Part shown: positions 1-7,920 of the stretch, piece by piece
How the letters are laid out: every line of letters begins with the position of its first letter
Position numbering within the stretch: the stretch's first letter is position 1
NCBI GenBank assembly: GCA_037131955.1
Contig: JBAXQC010000017.1
Span: 1-42,212 of the forward strand
Direction: 5' to 3'
Origin: CAIMMJ01 sp037131955
Lineage (GTDB): Bacteria; Bacteroidota; Bacteroidia; UBA4408
DNA: 42,212 nucleotides
The notes under the pieces: generated by a model
Database searches by the model: none
The model's input: the letters and a program-made list of their open reading frames with translations, nothing else
What the model was told of the DNA's origin: nothing
Program-made: the position numbers and the translations under genes

Positions 1-330
1 GGGTTTACATTTATGTTGGTTGCTTACGACATAAAAAAAACCGATGTTGATGTTCTAAAAGAGGTAAATAATTTTCAGGCCGAATGCGAAAAAAACAAAA
101 TCCCATTCTTTGGTATTTCAGGATCCATTGGAAAAGACATAGAGGATTTTAGGCATCAAAATCAATGCATGTATCCATTTTATTCTTGTGATGGCACTGC
201 CCTAAAAACAATTATTCGCTCAAATCCCGGTTTAGTATTGTTAGAAAAAGGTGTGGTTAAAGGAATGTGGCACCACAACGATTTTCCTGATTTTAAAGAC
301 CTAAACAAAACATACACACTCACTAAATAA
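1..330 (+). CDS. C-terminal end of a BT_3928-like DoxX/thioredoxin-fold protein (partial)
   Basis: The reading frame is open from the first base, so the ATG at 13 is probably internal and the gene starts before the window. About 109 residues are visible. They read like the soluble C-terminal redox-like domain that follows a DoxX membrane domain in Bacteroidota BT_3928-type proteins, with a conserved tail of the form YPFYSCDGTALKTIIRSNPG followed by a 'VLLEKGVVKGMWHHNDFP'-type strand. No CxxC pair is visible in this part. The family's role is unproven; a membrane-linked redox function is inferred. The next gene begins 6 bp after the stop, so the two are probably cotranscribed. Confidence 0.6.
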   Translation, partial: GFTFMLVAYDIKKTDVDVLKEVNNFQAECEKNKIPFFGISGSIGKDIEDFRHQNQCMYPFYSCDGTALKTIIRSNPGLVLLEKGVVKGMWHHNDFPDFKDLNKTYTLTK

Positions 331-336
331 TTTAGT

Positions 337-1413
337 TTGCTAGATTATATTTTAAAAAAAATTTTAAATGGAGTTCTTGTTCTTGCAGGAGTTATAACAG
401 TTATATTTTTTTTGTTTAATATTATTCCTGCCGATCCTGCCAAAATGATGATGGGGCAGCAGGCAAACGAACAAGCACTTGCCTCAATTAGAAAAGAACT
501 TGGCACTGATAAGCCCTTGGCAACTCAGTTTTTTATCTACTTAAATGACCTCTCTCCTATTTCTTTTCACCAAAAAAATAAGGAAAGTTCTACCTTTTTT
601 TCAAAAGAAAAATATGGCTCATCAATTACATTTATTTCAATTAAAAACATAGAAATTCATTTTAAATTTCCATACCTAAGAAAGTCATATCAAACCAACA
701 AAAAAGTAAGTTCAATAATTGCCGAAACACTTCCAGCAACATTTTTATTGGCATTTGCAGCAATGAGCTTTGCAACAATTTTAGGAATTGTATTTGGAAT
801 TTTTGCAGCCCTCAATAAAGATACCTTTTTAGACAGGCTGCTTTTATTTTTTGCTTCGCTTGGCATGTCGGGGCCATCATTTTTTGTTGCCATTATTTTT
901 GCATGGCTTTTTGCATTTGTTTTGGGCGACTATACCGGTTTAAATTTATCAGGAAGCATATTAGAATTGGATGATTTTGGCGAAGGTGTGCAATTACAGT
1001 TTAAAAATTTAATTCTCCCTGCATTTACACTGGGAATAAGACCACTTGCAGTAATTACGCAGTTAATGAGAAATTCGTTGTTGGATGTTTTATCGCAAGA
1101 TTACATCAGAACAGCCAAAGCAAAAGGATTAAACAACTATCAAATAATTATTCATCACGCTCTAAAAAATTCGTTGGGACCAATTGTTACAGCCGTATCG
1201 GGGTGGTTTGCCAGCTTAATGGCAGGTGCAGTATTTATTGAGTTTGTATTTGGTTGGAAAGGAATAGGAAAAGAAATGCTTGAGGCACTAGACAACTTTG
1301 ATTTGCCCGTGGTGATGGGAGCTGTATTGGTTGTTTCTGCTATTTTTGTTTTTATTAATGCATTGGTAGACATTATCTATGGCTTGTTAGATCCTAGAGT
1401 TAGAATTTATTAA
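337..1413 (+). CDS. ABC transporter permease, oligopeptide/dipeptide type (DppB/OppB family)
   Basis: Inner-membrane permease of a binding-protein-dependent importer. An N-terminal membrane helix (about residues 8-30) is followed by a DPA motif, then a periplasmic stretch and about five further helices. The cytoplasmic EAA-type loop, which docks on the ATPase, lies near residues 253-275 (YIRTAKAKG). The ending LVDIIYGLLDPRVRIY is typical of DppB. At 358 residues it is a little longer than E. coli DppB; the extra length is a lysine-rich segment between helix 1 and the core (about residues 75-130). The start is TTG at 337, because a stop lies three codons upstream and no ATG is near. No DppC, ATPase or binding protein is in the window, so the substrate cannot be told. 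Confidence 0.85.
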   Translation: MLDYILKKILNGVLVLAGVITVIFFLFNIIPADPAKMMMGQQANEQALASIRKELGTDKPLATQFFIYLNDLSPISFHQKNKESSTFFSKEKYGSSITFISIKNIEIHFKFPYLRKSYQTNKKVSSIIAETLPATFLLAFAAMSFATILGIVFGIFAALNKDTFLDRLLLFFASLGMSGPSFFVAIIFAWLFAFVLGDYTGLNLSGSILELDDFGEGVQLQFKNLILPAFTLGIRPLAVITQLMRNSLLDVLSQDYIRTAKAKGLNNYQIIIHHALKNSLGPIVTAVSGWFASLMAGAVFIEFVFGWKGIGKEMLEALDNFDLPVVMGAVLVVSAIFVFINALVDIIYGLLDPRVRIY

Positions 1414-1420
1414 AAATACA

Positions 1421-2041
1421 GTGGCAAATAAAATACACCATTCAATTTTTTTATCTAGAACTTTTACTTTTTTTATTTGCTTACTTACTATTCTCTTTAT
1501 TTTCTCAAAAAATAGTTTCTCGCAAACTGCTACCGAAAAAAGGGACGAAAATCAGAGAGAACGAACCATCAACGGCGATAGATTTAGGGTAGTGAACAAC
1601 TATGTAAACTTAGGAATTGGTATCGGACAAAAATTTACATCACCTTCAAAATTTTCATTTCCGGTTGCTGCAGGTTACAATTTCAGAGTAAAAAATATTT
1701 ACCTTCAAACTGGTTTTATGCGATCCGAAATGCCAGTAATTTGGGGAACGTACACCGATAATTTTATTAATGATTTGCATTTAGGTATTTGCAACAGGCG
1801 AGAAAACAAAAAAATAAATATCTCCTACATTGCCGGACCTTCTTTGGCATTTGGTTTAAGAAACAATGTAAGATTTAGTCACCTTGGATTTTATGCCGAA
1901 GCACACATTATCAGAAAATTATTTTACGATGTAGGAATTGGCTTTTGCCCTTTTTTCTCTTACAATGTAAAATATCCAATTGGTGGAATACGATTAGAGT
2001 TTTTCTTTAGTAGCAGTTATCAAGGAAAAATAAACCAATAA
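1421..2041 (+). CDS. Secreted outer-membrane beta-barrel-like protein
   Basis: A 206-residue protein with a GTG start 7 bp after the permease stop. Residues 1-35 form a clear signal peptide: basic start, hydrophobic core and a cleavage region around NSFSQ. The mature part has alternating hydrophobic strands and Gly/Tyr/Phe-rich segments (GIGIGQKF, AAGYNFRV, IRLEFFFSS) ending with an aromatic strand, as in small outer-membrane beta-barrels of Bacteroidota. No enzyme motif is seen. Function unknown; an outer-membrane location is inferred from pattern only. It is the last gene before a strong hairpin terminator and probably cotranscribed with the permease. Confidence 0.6.
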   Translation: MANKIHHSIFLSRTFTFFICLLTILFIFSKNSFSQTATEKRDENQRERTINGDRFRVVNNYVNLGIGIGQKFTSPSKFSFPVAAGYNFRVKNIYLQTGFMRSEMPVIWGTYTDNFINDLHLGICNRRENKKINISYIAGPSLAFGLRNNVRFSHLGFYAEAHIIRKLFYDVGIGFCPFFSYNVKYPIGGIRLEFFFSSSYQGKINQ

Positions 2042-2045
2042 AAAA

Positions 2046-2080
2046 GGCTAGAAAAGTCTTCTAGCCTAATTTGTTTTTTT
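2046..2080. terminator. Intrinsic terminator, probably bidirectional
   Basis: Perfect 8-bp inverted repeat GGCTAGAA / TTCTAGCC (2046-2053 and 2059-2066) with a 5-base loop, followed by TAATTTG and seven T. An A-run on the left gives a T-run for the opposite strand. It sits between the end of the beta-barrel gene and the end of the convergent coiled-coil gene, so it can serve both. Confidence 0.85.
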
Positions 2081-2090
2081 GAGTTAATCT

Positions 2091-2480
2091 TTACAAAACT
2101 TTACCTACAAAACTCATTAATTCATCTTTCATTGAATGAAACAGAGATTCAAAAGTTGCAAACTTATCTCTAATTTCTGAGTGATCATCCATTCGCTTTT
2201 TATCAGCAGCAACGGGGTTTTTATCAATTAAGTCAACAATCCCTTGCTCGGCCAATCTTATTTCATGTTTAAATGTATCAATTGCATCTTTTTGAATGAT
2301 AAATTGATTTTGAAAATGTTCAACCATTGCCATTATATCTATTTTATTATTGGCTTTGGCAACTTCCTCAATACGATGTTTAAGGATTTTTATTTCGTCC
2401 TCGTAGAAAGAAAGTTTACTAATCCATTCCTGATTTTCGCGGTGTAAATCATACACTGGCTTTTTTTCTGTTGATTCCAT
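2091..2480 (-). CDS. Small soluble coiled-coil protein, unknown function
   Basis: A 129-residue, highly charged protein with no signal peptide or membrane segment. Long helical heptad-like stretches (about residues 15-60 and 60-90, for example ILKHRIEEVAKANN and KDAIDTFKHEIRLAEQG) predict a helical bundle or coiled coil. I recognise this only as a type of conserved hypothetical found in Bacteroidota. It stands alone on the minus strand between a terminator on one side and a 222-bp gap on the other, so it is likely its own transcription unit. Candidate -7 elements on the minus strand lie at 2527-2534 and 2583-2590. Confidence 0.6.
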   Translation of the reverse strand: MESTEKKPVYDLHRENQEWISKLSFYEDEIKILKHRIEEVAKANNKIDIMAMVEHFQNQFIIQKDAIDTFKHEIRLAEQGIVDLIDKNPVAADKKRMDDHSEIRDKFATFESLFHSMKDELMSFVGKVL

Positions 2481-2526
2481 ATTTGTTTAGTTTTTGGGTT
2501 TCTATATCAATATTACAACTATTATT

Positions 2527-2534
2527 CAAAAATA
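2527..2534 (-). promoter_or_regulatory. Candidate Bacteroidota -7 element (TATTTTTG)
   Basis: Read on the minus strand this is TAnnTTTG, the Bacteroidota -7 consensus, 47 bases before the start of the coiled-coil gene. A second identical match lies at 2583-2590. No convincing -33 TTTG partner was found for either, so confidence is low. The rest of the 2481-2702 gap shows nothing else. Confidence 0.3.
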
Positions 2535-2702
2535 GCTTCTTATTATCTGCTCGTTATTTAAATAATAATTGATTTTACTCTACAAAAATATTTCTAAACT
2601 TCTACATAAAAAATGATATAAATCAGTTTTTATGCTGCAATCAATTCTATAAATATTTTTCTGTAAATGAAATATTCAAATACTGGTTGTAATCAATAAG
2701 CA

Positions 2703-3692
2703 CTACTTCATCAAATAGTAAAACAATACACTGTATCCCAAACCTGCAAGCATTATTAACTTTAAGCCTTTACTAATAAACTTGTAATTATTTGGAGTGT
2801 AGGCATTATAGGTTTTGTAAACTAGGAAGAATAATGGTAGTTGAAACAAAACAAAAATGTATGAAAACGAATAATAATCTTTGGCAATAAAAATATTGTA
2901 TTGTGCAACAGCTAGCAAAGAAATTACAACCAGTAATATTGCAATGGCAAATTTATTGCTTACGGATAATCCAAATTTTGCAGGCAAGGTAGTTGCTCCA
3001 TACCTCTCGTCTCCATCTAAGTCTTGGCAATCTTTGATAATTTCTCTACAAAAGGAAATTAAAAAAGCAAACAATGCAAACGCACTTGACCAGTACCACA
3101 TAAACTTAAAATTTGCTTCTATTGCCAAAGGTATTTGTTTGTACATCAAAAAAAGTTCTTCGTTTTCTACAACCACTTTTTTAAATTGTTTAATTAACAA
3201 TGGAATTTCAAACATGGCAGGAATAAAAAAAACAACGGCCGAAAGCAAGGCCACAATTAGATTTCCTATAAGCAACATCTTTTTAAATTCGCTCGAATAA
3301 AACCACAATAACCCAACGGTAATTACATGTACGAATGCCAATTGCGTAACGCCTACCTTTGCTGCAACAAAATATGCCAACACAATTCCAAACAAATTAA
3401 ACAGTGCATAAATAGTGATTACAGTGTTTGAGGAAATTTCTTTGCCCACAATTACCTCATTAGGTTTATTGGCGGTATCAATGTCCACGTCAAAGTAATC
3501 GTTTATTAAATAGCCGCCAGCAGCAATAAAAACAACAGATAGCACTAACAAAAAAAAGAATTTGGGTTCCAATTGAAAACTCAAGTCCGAGGCATTTACA
3601 AATACACTAAGTATGGCATACTTCATTAAAAACATAGAAGCTGCTATAATTACTAAATTGGGAATTCTTAGAATTTTAAAAAATGGAGGCAT
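2703..3692 (-). CDS. UbiA-family prenyltransferase (geranylgeranylglycerol-phosphate geranylgeranyltransferase-like)
   Basis: Integral membrane prenyltransferase with about eight to nine helices. Both aspartate-rich Mg/diphosphate-binding motifs are present: N64-D65-x2-D68-x3-D72 (NDYFDVDID) and a second DCQDLDGDE motif near residues 220-228. Length of 329 residues is usual for the family. Bacteroidota members are commonly labelled geranylgeranylglycerol-phosphate geranylgeranyltransferase; the true substrate of this protein is not shown by sequence. It lies 9 bp after the KdsC-like gene on the same strand, as the last gene of a three-gene operon. Confidence 0.85.
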   Translation of the reverse strand: MPPFFKILRIPNLVIIAASMFLMKYAILSVFVNASDLSFQLEPKFFFLLVLSVVFIAAGGYLINDYFDVDIDTANKPNEVIVGKEISSNTVITIYALFNLFGIVLAYFVAAKVGVTQLAFVHVITVGLLWFYSSEFKKMLLIGNLIVALLSAVVFFIPAMFEIPLLIKQFKKVVVENEELFLMYKQIPLAIEANFKFMWYWSSAFALFAFLISFCREIIKDCQDLDGDERYGATTLPAKFGLSVSNKFAIAILLVVISLLAVAQYNIFIAKDYYSFSYIFVLFQLPLFFLVYKTYNAYTPNNYKFISKGLKLIMLAGLGYSVLFYYLMK

Positions 3693-3701
3693 AACAATTT
3701 A

Positions 3702-4217
3702 TCAATTAAAATTCCATTTTCCTTGTGCCTTCAATACTTGCACTACAACATCTCTTACGCACCCCTTGCCTCCATCAAAAGAAGAAACATATTTGCACAA
3801 TTCTCTAATTTCATTTACTGCATCCTTTGGACAAGTTGCTAATCCCACAATTTTCATCACTTCGTAATCAGGCATATCATCGCCCATATACAATACTTCG
3901 CTTTTGTCTAAACTATAGGTAGCCAAATAATCTTCAAACACTTCCATTTTGTTAAATGCTCCTATATACACGTCCTGCACACCTAAATATTTTAAACGAG
4001 TTTTAACTGCTTCAGACCTTGCGCCAGTTATAACACATACTAATAGTCCGCTTTTTATTGCTTGTTGAATTGCAAATCCATCTTTTATATTCATTGTTCG
4101 CACCATGTCGCCGTTTTCCATCAACACAATAGTTCCATCAGTGAGCACACCATCTACATCCAAAACAATTGACTTAATATTTTTTAATTGCGACTTATAA
4201 TTTATGTTTTCAAGCAT
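3702..4217 (-). CDS. HAD-superfamily phosphatase, KdsC-like
   Basis: A 171-residue C0-type HAD hydrolase without a cap domain. The nucleophile motif is D20-x-D22 (LDVDGVLTDG), followed by a Thr motif (VITGARS), a conserved lysine region and the acidic motif IV GDDMPD near residue 112. This matches 3-deoxy-D-manno-octulosonate 8-phosphate phosphatase (KdsC) in length and motifs. In Bacteroidota it is common beside UbiA- and DUF2520-type genes outside Kdo clusters, so substrate assignment is tentative. It overlaps the upstream DUF2520 gene by 8 bp, which suggests coupled translation. Confidence 0.85.
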   Translation of the reverse strand: MLENINYKSQLKNIKSIVLDVDGVLTDGTIVLMENGDMVRTMNIKDGFAIQQAIKSGLLVCVITGARSEAVKTRLKYLGVQDVYIGAFNKMEVFEDYLATYSLDKSEVLYMGDDMPDYEVMKIVGLATCPKDAVNEIRELCKYVSSFDGGKGCVRDVVVQVLKAQGKWNFN

Positions 4218-4998
4218 CGTAATGTTTTTCTATAATTGATTGTGAAATTAATTTGTAGAGGGTTTGAATATCTTTTTTATCTGCCAATAATTCTAAATGC
4301 AATTTCATTGTTTGATCATCACCCCTTACAGCAGGACCTGTTTGAACTTTTTCTGGGCCAAATAACAATGCCTTTTCTATTGTTTCCTTGATTAAAGGAT
4401 GTAAAATTTCCAACGGAATCTCTTCTGTTTTTAAAATCTCTTTAGAAAGCACCAATAAATGATTAACAAAATTGCACGAAAAAACTGCTGCCAAGTGTAT
4501 TTTTTTTCTTTTAGCTGAATCAGCCTCCCAAATATTAGCTGAGTATGCCAGTGCAAATTTCTTTAAGTTTTGCAAATTTTCTTTGGCATTAGATTCAATA
4601 AAAAACGGAACTGTTTTTAGCTTCAAGCTCTTTTCTTTGGTAAATGTTTGCAGTGGATAAACAACACCAAATTTTTTAAACTTATTTTTAAACACCTCCA
4701 AACTTACAGTTCCTGATGTATGAATAACAGTATAATTTCCTACAGGAATATTATCAATAACGTTTTCAATTTCCTTGTCTTTTACGCAGATAACAATGTA
4801 ATCGGTGTTTTCGGGAATGGAATTGTATTCAATAGAAAAATCTGCATTTACCTCTTGAGCAATTTTTTTTGCCCAAAATTCAGTTCTGTTTATCACCTGA
4901 ACTATTTTTACTCTTTCCTGCAAAAAAGATTTACAAAAATGTGTTCCTACATTTCCACAACCAATAACAGTAACGTTAATTTTGTTTTCAAAATCCAT
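4210..4998 (-). CDS. Rossmann-fold / DUF2520 domain protein
   Basis: A 262-residue protein. The N-terminal half is a Rossmann nucleotide-binding domain with the glycine motif G13-C-G-N-V-G18. The C-terminal half (about 130-255) is helical with AKRKKIHLAAVFSCNFVNHL, typical of DUF2520 proteins, which resemble 6-phosphogluconate dehydrogenase or pyrroline-5-carboxylate reductase dimerisation domains. A NAD(P)-dependent oxidoreductase role is inferred; no substrate is known. It is the first gene of the DUF2520 / KdsC-like / UbiA operon. A TATATTTG match on the minus strand at 5004-5011 ends only 6 bases before the ATG, which would give a nearly leaderless mRNA. Confidence 0.8.
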   Translation of the reverse strand: MDFENKINVTVIGCGNVGTHFCKSFLQERVKIVQVINRTEFWAKKIAQEVNADFSIEYNSIPENTDYIVICVKDKEIENVIDNIPVGNYTVIHTSGTVSLEVFKNKFKKFGVVYPLQTFTKEKSLKLKTVPFFIESNAKENLQNLKKFALAYSANIWEADSAKRKKIHLAAVFSCNFVNHLLVLSKEILKTEEIPLEILHPLIKETIEKALLFGPEKVQTGPAVRGDDQTMKLHLELLADKKDIQTLYKLISQSIIEKHYDA

Positions 4999-5003
4999 CT
5001 CTG

Positions 5004-5011
5004 CAAATATA
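5004..5011 (-). promoter_or_regulatory. Candidate -7 element (TATATTTG) for the DUF2520 operon
   Basis: Exact TAnnTTTG match on the minus strand, 5 bases upstream of the ATG at 4998. No clear -33 TTTG is found. The position implies transcription starting at or next to the start codon. Confidence 0.3.
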
Positions 5012-5104
5012 TCTAAATGCCTTAAAATTGTTTAAAATAGTTTTTTCAACAATTAAAAGTGTAAAATTGCACAGTTGTAAAATTACCAATCAAATAAATT
5101 TAGA

Positions 5105-5112
5105 TAATTTTG
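5105..5112 (+). promoter_or_regulatory. Candidate -7 element (TAATTTTG) upstream of clpC
   Basis: TAnnTTTG match 97 bases before the clpC ATG. A TTG lies further upstream at 5075-5077, but the spacing is longer than the usual 19-20 bases. No CIRCE or CtsR-like operator was recognised in the 4999-5209 gap. Confidence 0.3.
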
Positions 5113-5209
5113 GAAAAGAAAAATATTCTACAAACTTTTGAAATAATTAAATTTATGTCAGAGTTTAACGTGGCATATTTATTGAAACAAATAAAAAAAA
5201 TTAAAAAAT

Positions 5210-7759
5210 ATGGAAGCTAAATTTTCGCAAAGAGTAAAGGATGTAATTGCCTTTAGCCGTGAAGAAGCCCTTAGATTAGGACACGATTACATTGGACCTG
5301 AGCATCTTTTATTAGGAATTATTAGAGAAGGTGAAGGGATGGCAGTTCAAATATTAAATTCCCTTGGTTTAGACCTTAACGATTTAAGAAGGAATTTAGA
5401 GTCAATGGTAAAATCTAATTTTTCTAAGCCAGTGAATGCTCTGGGCAATTTACCATTAATAAAACAAGCCGAAAGAGCTTTAAAAATTACCTACCTAGAA
5501 GCAAAAATGTACAAATCAGAACTAATAGAAACTGAACATTTATTGCTATCTATTTTAAAAGTAGATGACAATCTTGCAGCAACTGTTCTCAGCCGATTCA
5601 ATATTACTTATGACATTGTAAAAAGAGAATTGGAACTTTTGTCAGCAAATCCTAACAATCCAATACAAGACATTAAAAATGAATTGCCGGGCGGTAGTCC
5701 AGGTGAAGACGATCCGGAGGATGACGGTGGGACTTTTGGTGCTTCTAAAAAACCCATTGACCCAAAATCAAAAACTCCTGTTTTAGATAACTTTGGACGT
5801 GACCTCACAAAGCAAGCAGAAGATGGAAAACTTGACCCAATTGTTGGACGTGAAAAAGAAATTGAAAGGGTTTCTCAAATTTTATCTCGTAGAAAAAAGA
5901 ACAATCCAATTTTAATTGGTGAACCGGGTGTTGGTAAATCTGCCATTGCCGAAGGTTTAGCGCTGCGAATTGTTCAGAAAAAAGTAAGCAGGGTTTTATT
6001 TAATAAAAGAGTTATCACGCTTGATTTAGCTTCTTTGGTAGCCGGTACAAAATACCGCGGTCAGTTCGAAGAAAGAATGAAAGCGGTGATGAACGAACTA
6101 GAAAAATCTCCCGATGTAATTTTATTTATTGATGAAATCCACACCATCATTGGTGCAGGTGGAGCTTCAGGTTCATTGGATGCATCAAACATGTTTAAAC
6201 CTGCTTTGGCCCGCGGAGAAATTCAGTGTATTGGCGCTACCACACTTGATGAATACAGACAATACATAGAAAAAGATGGTGCCTTGGAACGTAGATTTCA
6301 AAAAGTATTAATTGAACCTGCCACGGAAGAAGAAACCATACAAATTTTAAACAACATTAAACAAAAATACGAAGACCACCACAACGTTACTTACACTGAC
6401 GAAGCATTAAAAGCTTGCGTTACACTCACTCAAAGATACATAAGCGACAGACATTTGCCAGATAAAGCAATTGATGCCTTAGACGAAGTTGGCGCACGAG
6501 TTCACATCACCAACATTAAAGTTCCTCCTGCAATTACAGAGCTAGAAAAGAAAGTAGAAGACATTAAAGTAGAAAAAAACAGGGTTGTTCGTTCTCAAAA
6601 ATACGAAGAAGCTGCAAAGCTCAGAGACGACGAAAGAAAACTCTTGGAAGAACTAGAAGTTGCTAAAAAAGCGTGGGAAGAAGAAACAAAAAGCAACAGA
6701 GAAATTGTTTCCGAAGACAATGTTGCAGAAGTTGTTTCCATGATGACAGGAATTCCTGTGCAAAGAATTGCCGCCAACGAAGGAGATAAATTGCTTAAGA
6801 TGTACGAACTTCTCGAAGGCAAAGTAATTGGTCAGAACGAAGCCATCAAAAAAATTGTAAAAGCAATTCAAAGAAACAGAGCTGGATTAAAAGACCCCAA
6901 CAAACCAATTGGTTCATTTATTTTCTTGGGACCTACTGGTGTTGGAAAAACCCAATTGGCAAAAATTCTTAGCAAATATTTATTCGACAACGAAGACGCT
7001 TTAATTAGAATAGACATGAGCGAATACATGGAAAAATTTGCTGTGAGTCGCTTAATTGGAGCACCTCCGGGATACGTTGGGTACGAAGAAGGCGGACAGT
7101 TAACCGAAAAAGTTCGCAGAAAACCATACTCTGTTGTATTGTTAGATGAAATTGAAAAAGCTCATCCCGATGTGTTTAATTTATTGTTGCAGTTGTTGGA
7201 CGACGGACAACTTACAGATAGTTTGGGAAGAAAAGTAGATTTTAAAAATACCATTGTTATTATGACTTCTAATATTGGTTCACGCCAATTAAAAGATTTT
7301 GGCCAGGGAGTTGGATTTTCTACCTCTGCAAAAACAAATACTGCCGACACCTATGCCAAAGGCGTGGTAGAAAGTGCTCTAAAGAAAGCATTTGCCCCTG
7401 AGTTCCTAAACAGAATAGACGATTTAATTATGTTCAACTCTTTAACCAGAGAAGACATTCATAAAATTATAGACATTGAATTGGCAAACCTCTTTAAGAG
7501 AGTAGAGTTAATGGGCTTTAAAATTAAATTAACCGATGAGGCCAAAGATTTTATTGCAGACAAAGGTTTTGATGCAAACTTGGGAGCAAGACCACTAAAA
7601 AGAGCAATACAAAAATACTTAGAAGACCCAATGGCCGAAGAAATAATAAAAAGCAAATTGGGCGATGGCGATGTGTGCGAGGTTGGTTTAGACCCCGAAA
7701 CCAAAGAAATAACAGTGCACACCATCAAAGCCAAAAAGAAAAAAAGCAAAGAAGAATAA
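5210..7759 (+). CDS. clpC: ATP-dependent Clp protease ATP-binding subunit ClpC
   Basis: Hsp100 unfoldase that feeds proteins to ClpP in the cytoplasm. Domains in order: two Clp_N repeats (about residues 1-150), an acidic/Gly linker, AAA module D1 with Walker A GEPGVGKSA at 237-245 and Walker B LFIDEIH, a UVR-like middle domain (about 455-490, QKYEEAAKLRDDERKLLEEL), and AAA module D2 with Walker A GPTGVGKTQ at 574-582 and Walker B VVLLDEIEKAHP. The short middle domain and UVR segment separate it from ClpB. Length of 849 residues is normal. It is monocistronic: a 211-bp divergent gap lies upstream and a strong terminator follows. Confidence 0.97.
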   Translation: MEAKFSQRVKDVIAFSREEALRLGHDYIGPEHLLLGIIREGEGMAVQILNSLGLDLNDLRRNLESMVKSNFSKPVNALGNLPLIKQAERALKITYLEAKMYKSELIETEHLLLSILKVDDNLAATVLSRFNITYDIVKRELELLSANPNNPIQDIKNELPGGSPGEDDPEDDGGTFGASKKPIDPKSKTPVLDNFGRDLTKQAEDGKLDPIVGREKEIERVSQILSRRKKNNPILIGEPGVGKSAIAEGLALRIVQKKVSRVLFNKRVITLDLASLVAGTKYRGQFEERMKAVMNELEKSPDVILFIDEIHTIIGAGGASGSLDASNMFKPALARGEIQCIGATTLDEYRQYIEKDGALERRFQKVLIEPATEEETIQILNNIKQKYEDHHNVTYTDEALKACVTLTQRYISDRHLPDKAIDALDEVGARVHITNIKVPPAITELEKKVEDIKVEKNRVVRSQKYEEAAKLRDDERKLLEELEVAKKAWEEETKSNREIVSEDNVAEVVSMMTGIPVQRIAANEGDKLLKMYELLEGKVIGQNEAIKKIVKAIQRNRAGLKDPNKPIGSFIFLGPTGVGKTQLAKILSKYLFDNEDALIRIDMSEYMEKFAVSRLIGAPPGYVGYEEGGQLTEKVRRKPYSVVLLDEIEKAHPDVFNLLLQLLDDGQLTDSLGRKVDFKNTIVIMTSNIGSRQLKDFGQGVGFSTSAKTNTADTYAKGVVESALKKAFAPEFLNRIDDLIMFNSLTREDIHKIIDIELANLFKRVELMGFKIKLTDEAKDFIADKGFDANLGARPLKRAIQKYLEDPMAEEIIKSKLGDGDVCEVGLDPETKEITVHTIKAKKKKSKEE

Positions 7760-7765
7760 ATAAGA

Positions 7766-7796
7766 AAACCTCTCAAATTTTGGGAGGTTTTTTTTT
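7766..7796 (+). terminator. Intrinsic terminator after clpC
   Basis: Stem AAACCTCTC / GGGAGGTTT (7766-7774 and 7782-7790, one T-G pair) with a 7-base loop AAATTTT, running into a tract of nine T. It lies 6 bases after the clpC stop. Confidence 0.85.
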
Positions 7797-7881
7797 AACT
7801 ACAAATGTCGGTTTAAAATTAAAATAATAAGAATTGTTGAAATAATTTTTTCTTTTATTCCCCTCACAAAATTGTAAATGA

Positions 7882-7889
7882 TAATTTTG
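7882..7889 (+). promoter_or_regulatory. Candidate -7 element (TAATTTTG) upstream of parC
   Basis: TAnnTTTG match 31 bases before the parC ATG, a good distance for a start site near 7896. A -33 TTTG at the right spacing is not evident. Confidence 0.4.
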
Positions 7890-7920
7890 CACACCAGAAA
7901 AGAAAATTTTAAATCAAAGA

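Noticed and set aside
2881..3300. Plus-strand 139-codon ORF within the UbiA gene
   Set aside because: It is antisense to a well-supported prenyltransferase and has no recognisable motif or start context.
7459..7776. Antisense ORF of 105 codons opposite the clpC end
   Set aside because: The composition is that of a shadow of a conserved coding frame, and clpC is certain on the plus strand. The same applies to other reverse-strand ORFs within parC, htpG and the glycan genes.
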